Source: Chitinophagaceae bacterium
GTDB taxonomy: Bacteria; Bacteroidota; Bacteroidia; Chitinophagales; Chitinophagaceae
Length of the DNA: 57,882 bases
Direction of reading: 5' to 3'
Assembly: GCA_014379965.1 (NCBI GenBank)
Contig: JACMKU010000045.1
Span: 1-57,882, forward strand
Positions 8,173 through 17,894 of the stretch are shown in pieces. The number at the start of each line of letters is the position of its first letter. Positions within the stretch are counted from its first letter, which is position 1. Below the pieces are notes generated by a model. It saw only the letters and a program-made list of their open reading frames with translations, searched no databases and was not told where the DNA came from. The position numbers and the translations under genes were made by a program.

Positions 8173-9305
8173 GGCTGTTTCCGTATTTGGTATACCCGAT
8201 CCAGGTCTTTCTCAAAAAGTGTATAGGGATCGTTAAAGAATTTGATGAAATCTTTCTCACTTACATGTCCAGGAAAAGGAGCATAATAGTGCGTAGGGCT
8301 GGTCACATCGTTCCTCCATACCAATACATAGGCAAATTTTCCTCCCGCTTTCTTCAATGCCCGAAGCAATGTACCCGTCCACCAGGTCACATTGGGAATA
8401 GATTCGAGACCGGTCTCGGTGAACGCGGCGAGTTTGCCCGTCTTCTTCGCATAATCTGAAACGATCTTGAGTTTTAAAATTCCAGAATCGACATTGTACC
8501 TGCCGTACCGACCGAAGTCATTGTAGTTGTCTACGCCTACCATATCTACCCACATATCTCCAGGATACCGATCGAGGTATTCTGCCTCGGTATCGTAAAG
8601 GCAATCGGGAGAGAATGCGTAAATGAAATTATGAACACCGAGACTGTCGCGGAGATAGGATACCGTGAACCTCCACACAGTAATCAATTCTTCACGGGTA
8701 CAATGTTGTGCACCCCACCAGAACCACCAACCATCCAGTTCATGGTAGGGTCGAAAAATCATCGGGACGAGTTTGCCATCCTTACCTTTCGTCGTCAATG
8801 CAAGGTCGGCCACATCCTTTAAGATCGCCTTATACTGCTCATGGTGCGATGCGCCAGGCACCATCAGTTTCACCGCTGGAGCTGAAATGGAATCCTTCCA
8901 ATAGAACCCACCTGCCGATGCAGGGTTAGAGAAATGCCATGACACCGTTGTTATTCCACCACGATCGTAAGTATCTCCGATATTTTTCCTTAATAGCCTC
9001 TTCTCTTTTTCGATTTCCTCTCTTGGTCGACCTGAAAGCCCCATAAAATCCACGCCGATTACTGCGGGGTGTGAGCCGGTTACGGATTTCACATCTGACC
9101 TTCCTTCCTCACCTTGCCAACCATGTCCATATTCCGTAGCATGCTGGTGGCCAAACAGGATATGCTTTTGTGACAGTCGATGCAAATTCAAATACAACGC
9201 CTTCGTCTCCGGGGTTGCGTGAGGATCGATCAGTTTTGCTGGCTTCTGAGCTATCAGCATTACTGATGCAAAAAACAATGTTACTATGAGACAGTATTTC
9301 TTCAT
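8169..9305 (-). CDS. GH26 endo-beta-1,4-mannanase
   Basis: GH26 enzymes cut the beta-mannan backbone with retention. The 378-residue protein has a signal peptide (to about AQ at 20) and the family landmarks FGHQHATEYG (51-60) and VSWHFSNP (121-128). The acid/base Glu189 is in FRPYHELDGWWFWWG and the nucleophile Glu297 in FTETG. No lipobox or carbohydrate-binding module is seen, so it is probably periplasmic. It lies 6 bases after the aldo/keto reductase and overlaps GH5 by 4. It is the key evidence that the PUL targets mannan. Confidence 0.95.
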   Translation of the reverse strand: MKKYCLIVTLFFASVMLIAQKPAKLIDPHATPETKALYLNLHRLSQKHILFGHQHATEYGHGWQGEEGRSDVKSVTGSHPAVIGVDFMGLSGRPREEIEKEKRLLRKNIGDTYDRGGITTVSWHFSNPASAGGFYWKDSISAPAVKLMVPGASHHEQYKAILKDVADLALTTKGKDGKLVPMIFRPYHELDGWWFWWGAQHCTREELITVWRFTVSYLRDSLGVHNFIYAFSPDCLYDTEAEYLDRYPGDMWVDMVGVDNYNDFGRYGRYNVDSGILKLKIVSDYAKKTGKLAAFTETGLESIPNVTWWTGTLLRALKKAGGKFAYVLVWRNDVTSPTHYYAPFPGHVSEKDFIKFFNDPYTLFEKDLDRVYQIRKQP

Positions 9306-9311
9306 ATAGTT

Positions 9312-10310
9312 TTAGGGTGTTCTTCTAAGAATGTTATCGATCTCTTTCAAATATTCATCTTCGATTTGCAGGTTGGAAAGGCAATCGACATTGTTATCCA
9401 GTTGCTCAACACTACTCGCTCCAATGAGGACTGACGTGATACGCTTGTCCTTCAATAGCCATACTAATGCCATTTGTGCGAGCGTTTGTCCGCGCTTCTG
9501 TGCTATTGCATTCAGGTCGCGGATCTGCTGTAGCCGATCACTGGTAATATCGGTCGATTTAAGAAAGACTGCCTTCGCGGCCCTCGAATCTTTTGGAATG
9601 CCTTTCAGGTAACGATCCGTAAGCATCCCCTGTGCCAGCGGGGAAAAGGGTATGCATCCAACACCGTATTGTTCGAGCACATCGAGGAGCCCATCTTCCA
9701 CCCATCGATCAAACATCGAATATCTTGGTTGGTGAATGAGACACGGCGTACCGAGTTGTTTCAAAATCTCGAAAGCGCGCTTCGCCTCGGGCGCCTTGTA
9801 ATTCGATATTCCAGCATACAGCGCCCTCCCACTTCTCACGGCGGTGTCGAGTGCCATCATCGTCTCTTCCAATGGAGTATCCGGGTCTGGTCGGTGAGAA
9901 TAGAAGATGTCTACATAGGCCAATTGCATCCGCTTTAGACTCTGATCCAGACTAGACAATAAGTTTTTCCTAGATCCCCATTCTCCATATGGCCCGGGCC
10001 ACATATGATACCCTGCCTTACTTGAAATAATCAACTCGTCTCTAAGGTTACCCGTAAAGTCCTTCCTGACTATCTTCCCAAAATTCTCCTCAGCTGTGCC
10101 AGGATCGGGACCATAATTATTCGCAAGATCGAAGTGCGTGATCCCCCTGTCGAAAGCACGACGGATTATCTTGCGTCCATTCTTGAAGTCGTCGACCGAG
10201 CCGAAGTTGTGCCATAATCCCAGTGAAATTGCAGGCAATCTTATTCCGCTCTTCCCGCAGCGATTGTAAAGCATTTGGCTATATCGGTCTTTTGATGGAG
10301 TGTAGCTCAT
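9312..10310 (-). CDS. Aldo/keto reductase (YghZ-like)
   Basis: This 332-residue NADPH-dependent oxidoreductase has the catalytic tetrad Asp61 and Tyr66 (HFDLANNYGP), Lys98 (SSKAGY) and His139 (YSHRPDP). The phrase HMWPGPYGEWGSRKNLL resembles the AKR14 group that includes E. coli YghZ, which acts on glyceraldehyde-type substrates. No signal peptide is present, so it is cytoplasmic. The ATG at 10310 is chosen over an upstream TTG. It starts the GH26-GH5-GH9-GH27 block, just after a word-repeat palindrome. Its role in mannan use is not evident; it may reduce a released sugar or an aldehyde by-product. Confidence 0.85.
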   Translation of the reverse strand: MSYTPSKDRYSQMLYNRCGKSGIRLPAISLGLWHNFGSVDDFKNGRKIIRRAFDRGITHFDLANNYGPDPGTAEENFGKIVRKDFTGNLRDELIISSKAGYHMWPGPYGEWGSRKNLLSSLDQSLKRMQLAYVDIFYSHRPDPDTPLEETMMALDTAVRSGRALYAGISNYKAPEAKRAFEILKQLGTPCLIHQPRYSMFDRWVEDGLLDVLEQYGVGCIPFSPLAQGMLTDRYLKGIPKDSRAAKAVFLKSTDITSDRLQQIRDLNAIAQKRGQTLAQMALVWLLKDKRITSVLIGASSVEQLDNNVDCLSNLQIEDEYLKEIDNILRRTP

Positions 10311-10337
10311 TGTTTTTTTACCTAAGTTAAGCAAGGT

Positions 10338-10453
10338 GAATCGGGAATTGGGAATCGGGCATTACGAACCCGTAAACTCAATTTGATCGTAGGACCCGAT
10401 TCCCGATTACGGATTCCCGATTACGGATTCCCGATTACGGATTCCCAATTACC
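10338..10453. repeat. Word-repeat palindrome A (CGGGAATC type)
   Basis: The right arm is four tandem 14-bp units (GATTCCCGATTACG three times exactly at 10398-10439, then GATTCCCAATTACC at 10440-10453). The left arm (10338-10366) is built from the complementary words. AATTGGGAATC (10346-10356) is the exact reverse complement of 10440-10450. The last right-arm unit contains the stop codon of the esterase gene (10449-10451). Confidence 0.9.
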
Positions 10454-11516
10454 ATTTGATTTTTTTTCTTAAAAACGCCACCAACTCCCCTGCTATCAAC
10501 CCATGCTCCTCCAGGCTGGGATGCCAATCACAACCTTTGTAATATTGTCGTTTGAAAAAATAGCCGTCTATCTTCTGTTCCCCTTCAGCCTTTGATTTCT
10601 TTATTATCGCTGTTAATATTTTATGTTGAAATGCCCGTAGCCTTTCATCTGCCATTGGACTGCTTAGGAGAATGAAGGTCGACTGCGGATAATGGCCTCG
10701 CAGGGTCTTAAGAAATGCAAGGTAGTTATGGGAAAAAACGGCCGAGTCCTGTACTCCGTCATTCTGCCCAAGACAAATTGTAACCACATCGGGCTGGAAT
10801 CGTGCAAAGTTCCACTGAATCGTATCATCACGCATGCTGATCTTATCGAATACGGGCGGCATGGTAATGCTCATACCACAGCAGCTATGCATCAGCCCTA
10901 TGCCGGAGACTGCTGAGAGGTGATAACGCGCATTGAGGTGTCGTGCGGTCAAAGCTCCATAACTCATATACGCATTGTGTTGGTCGTGCCACTGACCTTT
11001 GCCGCATCCGACCAGCGTGGTATCACTTCCTGCACCGCAAGTAATGGAGTTGCCGATGAATTCAATTTTTCGTTGCGGCCACGCCGGTGGCGGTAATAAG
11101 TTCGCACAACGTATGCCTACGAGTTCGAGATAACCTATATTGGCTTCCGTGTTTTTAGATATTACCAAAGAATGTTCACCATCAGTAAACTTATTTCCGA
11201 TTCTTATCGTGTCTCGCTTTGCCTTCGTCTGGATGCGTGTTGGAATTCCGTCGACCACGATCTCGAGGTAGTTGTTGTTCTTTCCCCATAACATTTCATC
11301 ATTCAGGATGATTTCACATTCGCGACCCGAGAACCTTGTTGTTATATACACACCAGGTTGCCAAAACCGTGGCAACTTGGCATTGCTGAAATCGATCCGC
11401 CCTGTATATTGAATGCTTGGATGGTCCGCCTCGAAAAAAACAAGGCTCGTGTTCTGTGCGTTTGTGAATGCGGACCACACAATGGTCAATAAGAGGATGT
11501 ACAATCTACGTTTCAT
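10449..11516 (-). CDS. CE2-like carbohydrate acetyl esterase (SGNH hydrolase)
   Basis: The protein (355 residues from the ATG at 11516) has a signal peptide ending near TNAQ. Next comes a jelly-roll N-terminal domain of about 120 residues, then an SGNH hydrolase domain. Ser157 lies in the block I motif FIGNSITCG, the GQND block III follows, and His332 is in CDWHPS. This two-domain plan matches CE2 acetyl esterases, which remove acetyl groups from xylan or glucomannan. In this locus it should deacetylate mannan so GH26 and GH27 can act. A double ATG (11519/11516) leaves a one-codon doubt about the start. The stop codon lies inside palindrome A. Confidence 0.85.
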   Translation of the reverse strand: MKRRLYILLLTIVWSAFTNAQNTSLVFFEADHPSIQYTGRIDFSNAKLPRFWQPGVYITTRFSGRECEIILNDEMLWGKNNNYLEIVVDGIPTRIQTKAKRDTIRIGNKFTDGEHSLVISKNTEANIGYLELVGIRCANLLPPPAWPQRKIEFIGNSITCGAGSDTTLVGCGKGQWHDQHNAYMSYGALTARHLNARYHLSAVSGIGLMHSCCGMSITMPPVFDKISMRDDTIQWNFARFQPDVVTICLGQNDGVQDSAVFSHNYLAFLKTLRGHYPQSTFILLSSPMADERLRAFQHKILTAIIKKSKAEGEQKIDGYFFKRQYYKGCDWHPSLEEHGLIAGELVAFLRKKIKW

Positions 11517-11561
11517 CATTCTCCAATCATTCAATTTTCATTGCCTAATGAGAAGCCATCT

Positions 11562-13310
11562 TTATTGTTTGTCGATGGCAACGCAGACAACCGCCCGGGC
11601 GGGGACGGTAACACGGATGCCGTTCGAAGTGCTTGCCGAATATGCCAATAAGCTGGAATAATTAGAAGGACCTCCTGATGCGTATGTCGAGCTCTTACCA
11701 TTGACATAAACTTTTCGGGAAAATTCTCCGTTGTCTGTTCCACCACTCAACGTATACCAATAGTAGCGGCTACCCTTCCTGAAATTCTGCACTTTTATCT
11801 CCACGGTTTTAAAAGTAGTAGAGTTATTTACCAGGGTTACGGCCACCTCACCTGAAGTGAATGAAGATGCATAAGTTGAGACCTCCGTGGTATTCGAAAT
11901 GGACGATCCCACACACCGATCGCCCAGGAACTTCTGGAAAAAATACATATGAAAGAATGCTGGTCGTGGGCTCCATTTCGGAACTCCATCTGGCTCATCC
12001 CCGATATTGAACATTCCGTGGTCATTCCCATTCTCCCATCCATTGGCAAGATCCCACCTGGCAGCCATGCCATATCCGGACTTGAGTGCCTCGCCAAGGA
12101 GCAAGACCGCATGCATGCCATTGACGTGTGAGACCATTTGTTTCGAGTTAACCGCGAAAATATTCCACTCATCGAGCGCGACAGGTTTAGGGGTAGCAGC
12201 ATTAGCCTGCCAACTTTGCTTTACGAAATCCATCATCTTCGAAGTCTCCACCTTTGCCGAATTAAGAACCTCGGTCGCATTCGAATTTGTATTATAAGGA
12301 GTGAAATAATTATGTACTACATAGAAATCTGCCTTTGAATTAACCTGTGGTAACATGCCAGTATTCCAGTTACGCCTGGTACTCGTCTCCCACGACTGGG
12401 CGGCTGCCTCTACCATCACGGAACCGATATAGATCGTCTTACCAATTTCCTGTGCCGCTTTCTGCATTGAATCCACAAATACTTTAAAATGCTGACCATA
12501 CAACTGGCCGGATAAAAACTCGGGTTGACCATCCTGGTTATTCGCTAGGTTGATCCTATACCCGGCTTCCCAATCACCATAGTTTTCATTGCCAATTTCC
12601 CAATACTGCGTGCGCCCGTTGTCGTACCTAACCCAATCCGCGGCCAAGTGTGCTGCATTCGCCACAGGATTTGCGCTCTTCCCATAACGTGCATAGCCAT
12701 AGTTAATAGTAATGATGCCCTTGTTGCCGGTTTGTTGCAACATGTTATAGTAATTGTCGACGGACAGCGTCCAGTTAGCGGCGTTTTTTCCAAACCAGTA
12801 TCCCGAAGGCGCGGAGCTTCCGTCTGCCTTTACTAACTGATCGGGGGCATCGACTGGCGGCACGTTTGGCATTGCATTCCAGAAGAAAATATCACTAATG
12901 CTTCCACCCGGGAAACGGATGATGTGAGGGTGCAGGGCAGTCAGGTGATCAATCAATGCCGGTTCAGTCACCATCTGCGTCATCCAGATATTACTGTTGT
13001 TGCCAAAAAGCGAACGCGGAACTTTTGTAAGTACATTGCTTCGATCGATCGTGACGGTGTACGGTGCCGACGAAGGAACGGTTGTATCAAGATAGGCTGG
13101 CCTAACAAAATTAATCGGCTGCCAATCGTTGAGAAAAAACCCTATTGTACTTGCAACAGGTGGATCGATCGCCGGCGCTATCACTACCGTCGTGTCGGGT
13201 GGTGGTGGCGGCGGATTAGGCGCATCGCTGCCGTTCTTCTTGCACGCTGGCAAAAATGACAGAATTGACATTGCTACTATGAAAAACGTAAATAATTTTC
13301 TCTTCCACAT
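11562..13310 (-). CDS. GH51-like clan GH-A glycoside hydrolase lipoprotein
   Basis: This 582-residue lipoprotein has lipobox LPAC (Cys23) followed by a proline run (PNPPPPPPD, 31-39), which suggests a tether at the outer membrane. The barrel carries HIIRFPGGS (129-137), the acid/base Glu242 in YWEIGNENYG, and the nucleophile Glu381 in VALDEWNIF. The DEWN context is like GH51. A C-terminal beta-sandwich of about 130 residues follows. GH51 includes arabinofuranosidases and endoglucanases; the mannan setting favours an endo-acting or debranching role, but this is inference. It is 7 bases from the epimerase upstream. Confidence 0.75.
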   Translation of the reverse strand: MWKRKLFTFFIVAMSILSFLPACKKNGSDAPNPPPPPPDTTVVIAPAIDPPVASTIGFFLNDWQPINFVRPAYLDTTVPSSAPYTVTIDRSNVLTKVPRSLFGNNSNIWMTQMVTEPALIDHLTALHPHIIRFPGGSISDIFFWNAMPNVPPVDAPDQLVKADGSSAPSGYWFGKNAANWTLSVDNYYNMLQQTGNKGIITINYGYARYGKSANPVANAAHLAADWVRYDNGRTQYWEIGNENYGDWEAGYRINLANNQDGQPEFLSGQLYGQHFKVFVDSMQKAAQEIGKTIYIGSVMVEAAAQSWETSTRRNWNTGMLPQVNSKADFYVVHNYFTPYNTNSNATEVLNSAKVETSKMMDFVKQSWQANAATPKPVALDEWNIFAVNSKQMVSHVNGMHAVLLLGEALKSGYGMAARWDLANGWENGNDHGMFNIGDEPDGVPKWSPRPAFFHMYFFQKFLGDRCVGSSISNTTEVSTYASSFTSGEVAVTLVNNSTTFKTVEIKVQNFRKGSRYYWYTLSGGTDNGEFSRKVYVNGKSSTYASGGPSNYSSLLAYSASTSNGIRVTVPARAVVCVAIDKQ

Positions 13311-13317
13311 AAGCTGA

Positions 13318-14553
13318 TTATTTATTACTTGTCTGATTTTTTCTTTTAAGATTTACGATTCGGCCTGATAGCTCTATGCACGCCCTCACATTGTGATAAG
13401 GACATTTCCAGAATCCGGCCTTCCCCTTAAGCATTTTTCTTTTATGCGGGTCGATGCCCCAGTACCACTCTCCATCATGGGCGTCCCGAATGTGTGTCTT
13501 GATAAACTCCCAACTATTGACAGAATAATATAAGTATTTCTCATCTCCGCTCACCTGCCATGCGTTAAAAAATCCTAACATGGCTTCGGCTTGTGGCCAC
13601 CAGTGTTTTTCCTTTGACCATTCATCATTTGCCCCATCATACTCATAGAAGAGACCGCCATCGATATCCACCGCTCTTGCAGCAGCGTCGGCTAAACGGA
13701 TGCAATTTTCAGTGAAGCGACGGATATATCCCGAATCACCGGTACGATTCGCACAATCGAGCAATAGCCACGATGCCTCTATATCATGGCCAAATGAAAT
13801 GAGTCTTGATCTAACTGTCCAGTGCTCATCCATGAACAGGTGGAGATGGCCAGACCTCCGATCAATTATGTGATCCTCAAATACATCAAGGATGTGTTTG
13901 ATCTTGTCTGCGACTCTTATATCCGGCCACGCGGCGAACAGGTTTGCGTAAGCTTCGATGACATGCAGGTTCGTATTTGCCGACTTCTTCTCGTTATCAT
14001 CCTTGTCGCTGAGTCGCAGATCATCCTTTGATTTCCACTCCCGGGTGAACGCCTCGTGATATCCGCCATTGTCACCATCGAAACCATGCCGCTCGATTTT
14101 CTCAAATACTCCTTTCGCCAGGTCAAGGGCCGACTGGTCGCGAGTGGCATTAAAGTATTCACTGAGCCCGTAGAGACAAAATGCCTGTCCATACACCTGC
14201 TTTTTTGGATCGGATATTTTTCCTGAACTGGTGACCGACCAATAAACGCCGCCATGCTCCTGGTCTATGAAATGGTCGCTGATATATTTGTAAGCTCTCG
14301 TCGCCATTTCGCTGTAATCCTTTCTTCCCGTCAGTCGGTAGGCCGCGGAAAATGTCCATAGGATACGGCTATTTAATACCACACCTTTTTCTGCGTTCGT
14401 GGCAGGTATGTTCTCATCATTCACAAAGCCATAAAAGCCGCCATTTTTGTCATCGACGGTGTGGCTCATCCAATACGCGAGGATAGATTCCATCTCGGCG
14501 AATACTTCCTGGCTATAGCCTGGCAACAATGAGATGGTGTCGGCCGCATGCAT
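13318..14553 (-). CDS. Cellobiose/mannobiose 2-epimerase (AGE family)
   Basis: This cytoplasmic enzyme interconverts the reducing-end epimers of beta-1,4 disaccharides, here probably mannobiose to mannosyl-glucose. The 411 residues form an (alpha/alpha)6 barrel with catalytic-type histidines His256 (FGHDIEASW) and His387 (YHNVRACIEL), plus His197 (NLHVIEAY). HWWPQAEAM near 317-325 is also typical. Its ATG follows the GH130 TAA with no spacing, so the two are translationally coupled. The pairing of epimerase and GH130 phosphorylase is the known mannobiose route first described in Bacteroides fragilis. Confidence 0.93.
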   Translation of the reverse strand: MHAADTISLLPGYSQEVFAEMESILAYWMSHTVDDKNGGFYGFVNDENIPATNAEKGVVLNSRILWTFSAAYRLTGRKDYSEMATRAYKYISDHFIDQEHGGVYWSVTSSGKISDPKKQVYGQAFCLYGLSEYFNATRDQSALDLAKGVFEKIERHGFDGDNGGYHEAFTREWKSKDDLRLSDKDDNEKKSANTNLHVIEAYANLFAAWPDIRVADKIKHILDVFEDHIIDRRSGHLHLFMDEHWTVRSRLISFGHDIEASWLLLDCANRTGDSGYIRRFTENCIRLADAAARAVDIDGGLFYEYDGANDEWSKEKHWWPQAEAMLGFFNAWQVSGDEKYLYYSVNSWEFIKTHIRDAHDGEWYWGIDPHKRKMLKGKAGFWKCPYHNVRACIELSGRIVNLKRKNQTSNK

Positions 14554-15774
14554 TTATTTTTTCTGGCGTGGGTTTGATGAAGATAAGATTGATTGAAGCA
14601 ACACCTCAGACTGGTTGTTCTCGATCACCTGGTTCAGTGCCTTTACCGTTTCTGCTGAATTAAACCCATCAGCAGGCGTGTTCAGCACATAGTCGACTAA
14701 CTGTTCGATGGTGGAAGTCGCTACGTGCATGCGCGTATCAGATGAAGCATAGTAAATGAAGACAGTTCCGTCATCATTCATGATCCAACCATTGCTGAAG
14801 AGTACGTTCGATACGTCCCCAATCCGCTCATCTCCTTCGGGCGCCATGAAATATCCAGCGGGCTTATATATCACTTTTGTTACGTCTTCCAGATCGGTCA
14901 TGAATAGATAAAGTACATATCGGAGCCCTGCTGCCGTATTGCGTACGCCGTGCGCGAGATGGAGCCACCCATGTTTTGTTTTAATCGGTGCAGGCCCCAA
15001 ACCGTTTTTGGCTTCGTAAACAGTATGGTATTTCTTCGGATCGATCACCACTTCCCGGTCTATTTTGGCATTCTGTATTGTATCGCTTAGTCCAAATCCA
15101 ATTCCGCCGCCTGACCCGGCATTAATGAATCCATCCTGCGGCCGGGTATAGAACGCGTACTTGCCTTCTACGAATTCGGGGTGAAGTACTACGTTTCTCT
15201 GTTGGGGAGAAGGCGTAATGAGATCGGGTAACCGTTCCCACGAAATGAAATCCTTAGTTCGAGCAATTCCGCATTGGGCTATGGCGGCCGATTGATCGGC
15301 ATCTGGCGCTTTCCTATCTCGCCGCTCGGTGCAGAAGAGACCGTATATCCATCCGTCTTCATGTTCCACTACACGCATATCATATATATTGCAATCAGGA
15401 ATATTTGTCTCTGGCATCGTAACAGGAAAATCCCAGAAGCGAAAATTGTCTATTCCATTTGGACTCTCTGCTACAGCAAAGAATGACTTACGATCCGACG
15501 CCTCAACCCTCGCAACCAAGAGATATTTTCCATTCCATCTCATAGCTCCTGCATTCAATACCGAATTGATGCCAAACCTCTCCATGAGGAATGGATTGGT
15601 AGAAGCATTGAGATCGTATCTCCAGAATAACGGAGTGTGCTGCGCAGTCAAAACAGGGTTCTTATACCTGTCATATATTCCATTCCCCCCTTCTGCCTTC
15701 TGGTTGGGCTGGCTTAACAACAAGCCATGTTTTTTCTCCAGGCTGGATAGCCGGGTAAAGAAATTTCCGCTCAT
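14554..15774 (-). CDS. GH130 beta-1,4-mannosyl-glucose phosphorylase
   Basis: This enzyme splits 4-O-beta-mannosyl-glucose with phosphate to give mannose-1-phosphate and glucose. The 406 residues show the five-bladed propeller motifs of GH130. These include LNAGAMRW (73-80), [11 protein letters not shown] (88-97) and the proton donor Asp132 in NIYDMRVV. Phosphate-contacting Arg and His lie in [19 protein letters not shown] and HGVRNT. No signal peptide is present, so it acts in the cytoplasm. It lies 14 bases after the symporter and abuts the epimerase, a disaccharide uptake and phosphorolysis cassette. Length and motifs fit subgroup GH130_1. Confidence 0.93.
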   Translation of the reverse strand: MSGNFFTRLSSLEKKHGLLLSQPNQKAEGGNGIYDRYKNPVLTAQHTPLFWRYDLNASTNPFLMERFGINSVLNAGAMRWNGKYLLVARVEASDRKSFFAVAESPNGIDNFRFWDFPVTMPETNIPDCNIYDMRVVEHEDGWIYGLFCTERRDRKAPDADQSAAIAQCGIARTKDFISWERLPDLITPSPQQRNVVLHPEFVEGKYAFYTRPQDGFINAGSGGGIGFGLSDTIQNAKIDREVVIDPKKYHTVYEAKNGLGPAPIKTKHGWLHLAHGVRNTAAGLRYVLYLFMTDLEDVTKVIYKPAGYFMAPEGDERIGDVSNVLFSNGWIMNDDGTVFIYYASSDTRMHVATSTIEQLVDYVLNTPADGFNSAETVKALNQVIENNQSEVLLQSILSSSNPRQKK

Positions 15775-15788
15775 AAAAGGGCTCGATT

Positions 15789-17627
15789 TTAATTTTCCAA
15801 TTTATTCCACCACGTTCTTTTAAGGATCACTATGATTACACCAAGTATTAATATAGTGATCAGCAATGGCAATCTCATCCATAATACGATATACATTGGC
15901 AATATAGTCAGGCAACACTGGCCGATGATGCCGAGTACCACATTGAACATATCAAGTTTGAATCCACGATTAGGCTTGAATTCCGGGTTGTCCGCCATTA
16001 CCTGCTGTTGGACAGGTTTCCAAAATCCCCAAGGCCTAACAGTTTTATAAAACGATTTTAAAACTTCCTTTTCCGTAGGAGGCGCTGAATATGTTCCGAT
16101 GATACACCCGGCAACTGATATCACTAATAACACTGGCCAGTAATACAAGTCGAGGCCCGTAATTATCTTTTGATGCTTGAGCACCGCGAGTGCAATAGCT
16201 GGGATGATGCCTCCCATCATTCCCCAGAAAAATCCGTTCGCATTGAAACGCCACCAATACCACTTCAATAGATTTGCCGCTATGTATCCGCCATACAGTC
16301 CTGCGACGATCCAATTAAGCACCGTATTCACGTCATCCACGGATAGGCCAATAAGCACTCCGGCAAACACTACAGCGACGCCAGCGATATAATTTACCGA
16401 TATGATCTTACGGGTAGAGGCTTTAGGATTAACGTATTTGAGATATACATCGTTGACGATATAAGCCTGAGCCGCATTCAGGGTTCCGGAAAAAGTGCCC
16501 ATGAATGCACCAAGCAACCCCGTGAGGACTAATCCAAGAATACCTGCTGGAAGGAAGTTATTGATCGCTGCCGGCAATATCTTTTCGAAATCGGTGCCAT
16601 TAGGTCCTTGCAGATTCATCTTGTCGTAATACAGGAGTGCCAGTACTGTCAACCCAATGATGAGGGAATATCTGACTGGCAAAAGTATGATTGATACAAA
16701 TCCACTCATCTTCGATGCTTCCTTCGGCGACCGGGTAGATAGCACCTTTTGCATATCATAATTCGGTGCCGGGCCCGCAAGGCTGGCAAATATTCCTTTG
16801 AATAGCATCATCATGAAGAAAATACCAAACAAGCCGTAACCATCGCTTTCGATCTTCTTGTTAGCGTCGGGTGCTATGGCGCTCCAGTCGAGGTCCAGGC
16901 TCCAGTTGAAGAATGGGTTCTCCCATCCTTTTGGAATATTGAGCGGATGATCCTGCAAATGTATCATAGCAATTATGGCTACCGATATACAGGCAATGGT
17001 CATGATAATATACTTGATGAAATCGCCAAGAACAATACTGTGCATTCCACCCAATATCGAATAGAACATTGCGAACAGCGTGAAGATGATTCCATAAAAA
17101 TGCGGGACGAAGCTCGCAGAAACGTCGAAGGGAATATAGCCGCTTACCGATTCCCAGGGAACAAATATTTCAATGAACTTTCCAAGTCCGATGAATCCAT
17201 AGGCAAGAAAACCCAGGCAACTCAACAGTGCAAACGCCACGACTACATTATGTGAACCCCGGACGCCTTTTCCTACAGTTCCGAACCTAGTGGCCAGCCA
17301 TTCGGCCCCCGTAGTCGCATTGGACCTTCTCAACCACTTCGAGAGAAACATCATCATGAACACCTGGTTGAAAACTGGCCAGAGCCACGGTATCCAGATG
17401 CTTTTCATTCCATACACGAAACATAGAGCCACCATCCACATCGTTCCACTGATATCGAACATATCCGACGCATCACTCATTCCTAACATATACCATGGAA
17501 GCTTCTTCCCTCCCATGAGATAGCTTTCCTTATTCTGCCTTGCCTTTTTCCTGAGTACCCATCCGATAATCACCATCGTGACCAGGTACAATACAATCAT
17601 ACTTACATCAGCGAATGTTAATCTCAT
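15789..17627 (-). CDS. Sodium/solute symporter (SSS family), predicted disaccharide importer
   Basis: The 612-residue inner-membrane protein has about 13-14 hydrophobic segments, starting with [20 protein letters not shown]. It shows SSS hallmarks such as [15 protein letters not shown] near 51-65 and [14 protein letters not shown]. It has no signal peptide. It is encoded directly before GH130 and the epimerase, so the likely cargo is beta-mannobiose or a glucomanno-disaccharide. The upstream 267-base gap contains a terminator-like hairpin and palindrome B, so its expression may be partly uncoupled from SusC/SusD. Substrate is inferred from context only. Confidence 0.88.
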   Translation of the reverse strand: MRLTFADVSMIVLYLVTMVIIGWVLRKKARQNKESYLMGGKKLPWYMLGMSDASDMFDISGTMWMVALCFVYGMKSIWIPWLWPVFNQVFMMMFLSKWLRRSNATTGAEWLATRFGTVGKGVRGSHNVVVAFALLSCLGFLAYGFIGLGKFIEIFVPWESVSGYIPFDVSASFVPHFYGIIFTLFAMFYSILGGMHSIVLGDFIKYIIMTIACISVAIIAMIHLQDHPLNIPKGWENPFFNWSLDLDWSAIAPDANKKIESDGYGLFGIFFMMMLFKGIFASLAGPAPNYDMQKVLSTRSPKEASKMSGFVSIILLPVRYSLIIGLTVLALLYYDKMNLQGPNGTDFEKILPAAINNFLPAGILGLVLTGLLGAFMGTFSGTLNAAQAYIVNDVYLKYVNPKASTRKIISVNYIAGVAVVFAGVLIGLSVDDVNTVLNWIVAGLYGGYIAANLLKWYWWRFNANGFFWGMMGGIIPAIALAVLKHQKIITGLDLYYWPVLLVISVAGCIIGTYSAPPTEKEVLKSFYKTVRPWGFWKPVQQQVMADNPEFKPNRGFKLDMFNVVLGIIGQCCLTILPMYIVLWMRLPLLITILILGVIIVILKRTWWNKLEN

Positions 17628-17675
17628 TGAGTGGCTTTAGCTGCTTCCGTATAACAGTGATCATTCAATTCTTCT

Positions 17676-17711
17676 AAAAATGGTTGCAGGAAGAAGAATC
17701 AACCTGCAACC
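17676..17711 (-). terminator. Hairpin with T-run, possible attenuator before the symporter
   Basis: On the minus strand GGTTGCAGG (17711-17703) pairs with CCTGCAACC (17690-17682) across a 12-base loop, followed by A and TTTTT (17680-17676). It lies inside the PUL between the IPT lipoprotein and the symporter, 80 bases beyond palindrome B. It may cut transcription after SusC/SusD and the lipoprotein, lowering downstream expression. Confidence 0.7.
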
Positions 17712-17780
17712 CAATGTAACGATTGCTGCTTGTTAAACGACGTTTGATGTGACTTTTTCGTTTTTGGATAGTTATGACAA

Positions 17781-17881
17781 GTTTAAAGGTTTAAGGGTTT
17801 AATAGTTTAATAGTTGTTAAGGTCGACGAGTCTTCGCCAACTCTTAAACCCTTAAACTATTAAACACTGCACCTCTAAACT
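17781..17881. repeat. Word-repeat palindrome B (GTTTAA type)
   Basis: The left arm (17781-17818) is four 8-bp units of the GTTTAAAG/GTTTAATA kind. The right arm (17839-17881) is made of the complementary words. GTTTAAGGGTTTAA (17789-17802) exactly matches the reverse complement of 17844-17857. The loop is about 20 bases. It lies 13 bases past the stop of the IPT lipoprotein gene. Confidence 0.9.
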
Positions 17882-17894
17882 TGGGAGATCATCG

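Noticed and set aside
10398..10453. CRISPR-like array at palindrome A and the other word repeats
   Set aside because: Units are 7-14 bp with no unique spacers, and arms face each other as inverted repeats; no cas genes are present.
17628..17675. Separate promoter for the symporter block
   Set aside because: No TAnnTTTG-type box was found in the 48 bases after the internal hairpin; the block probably depends on read-through.
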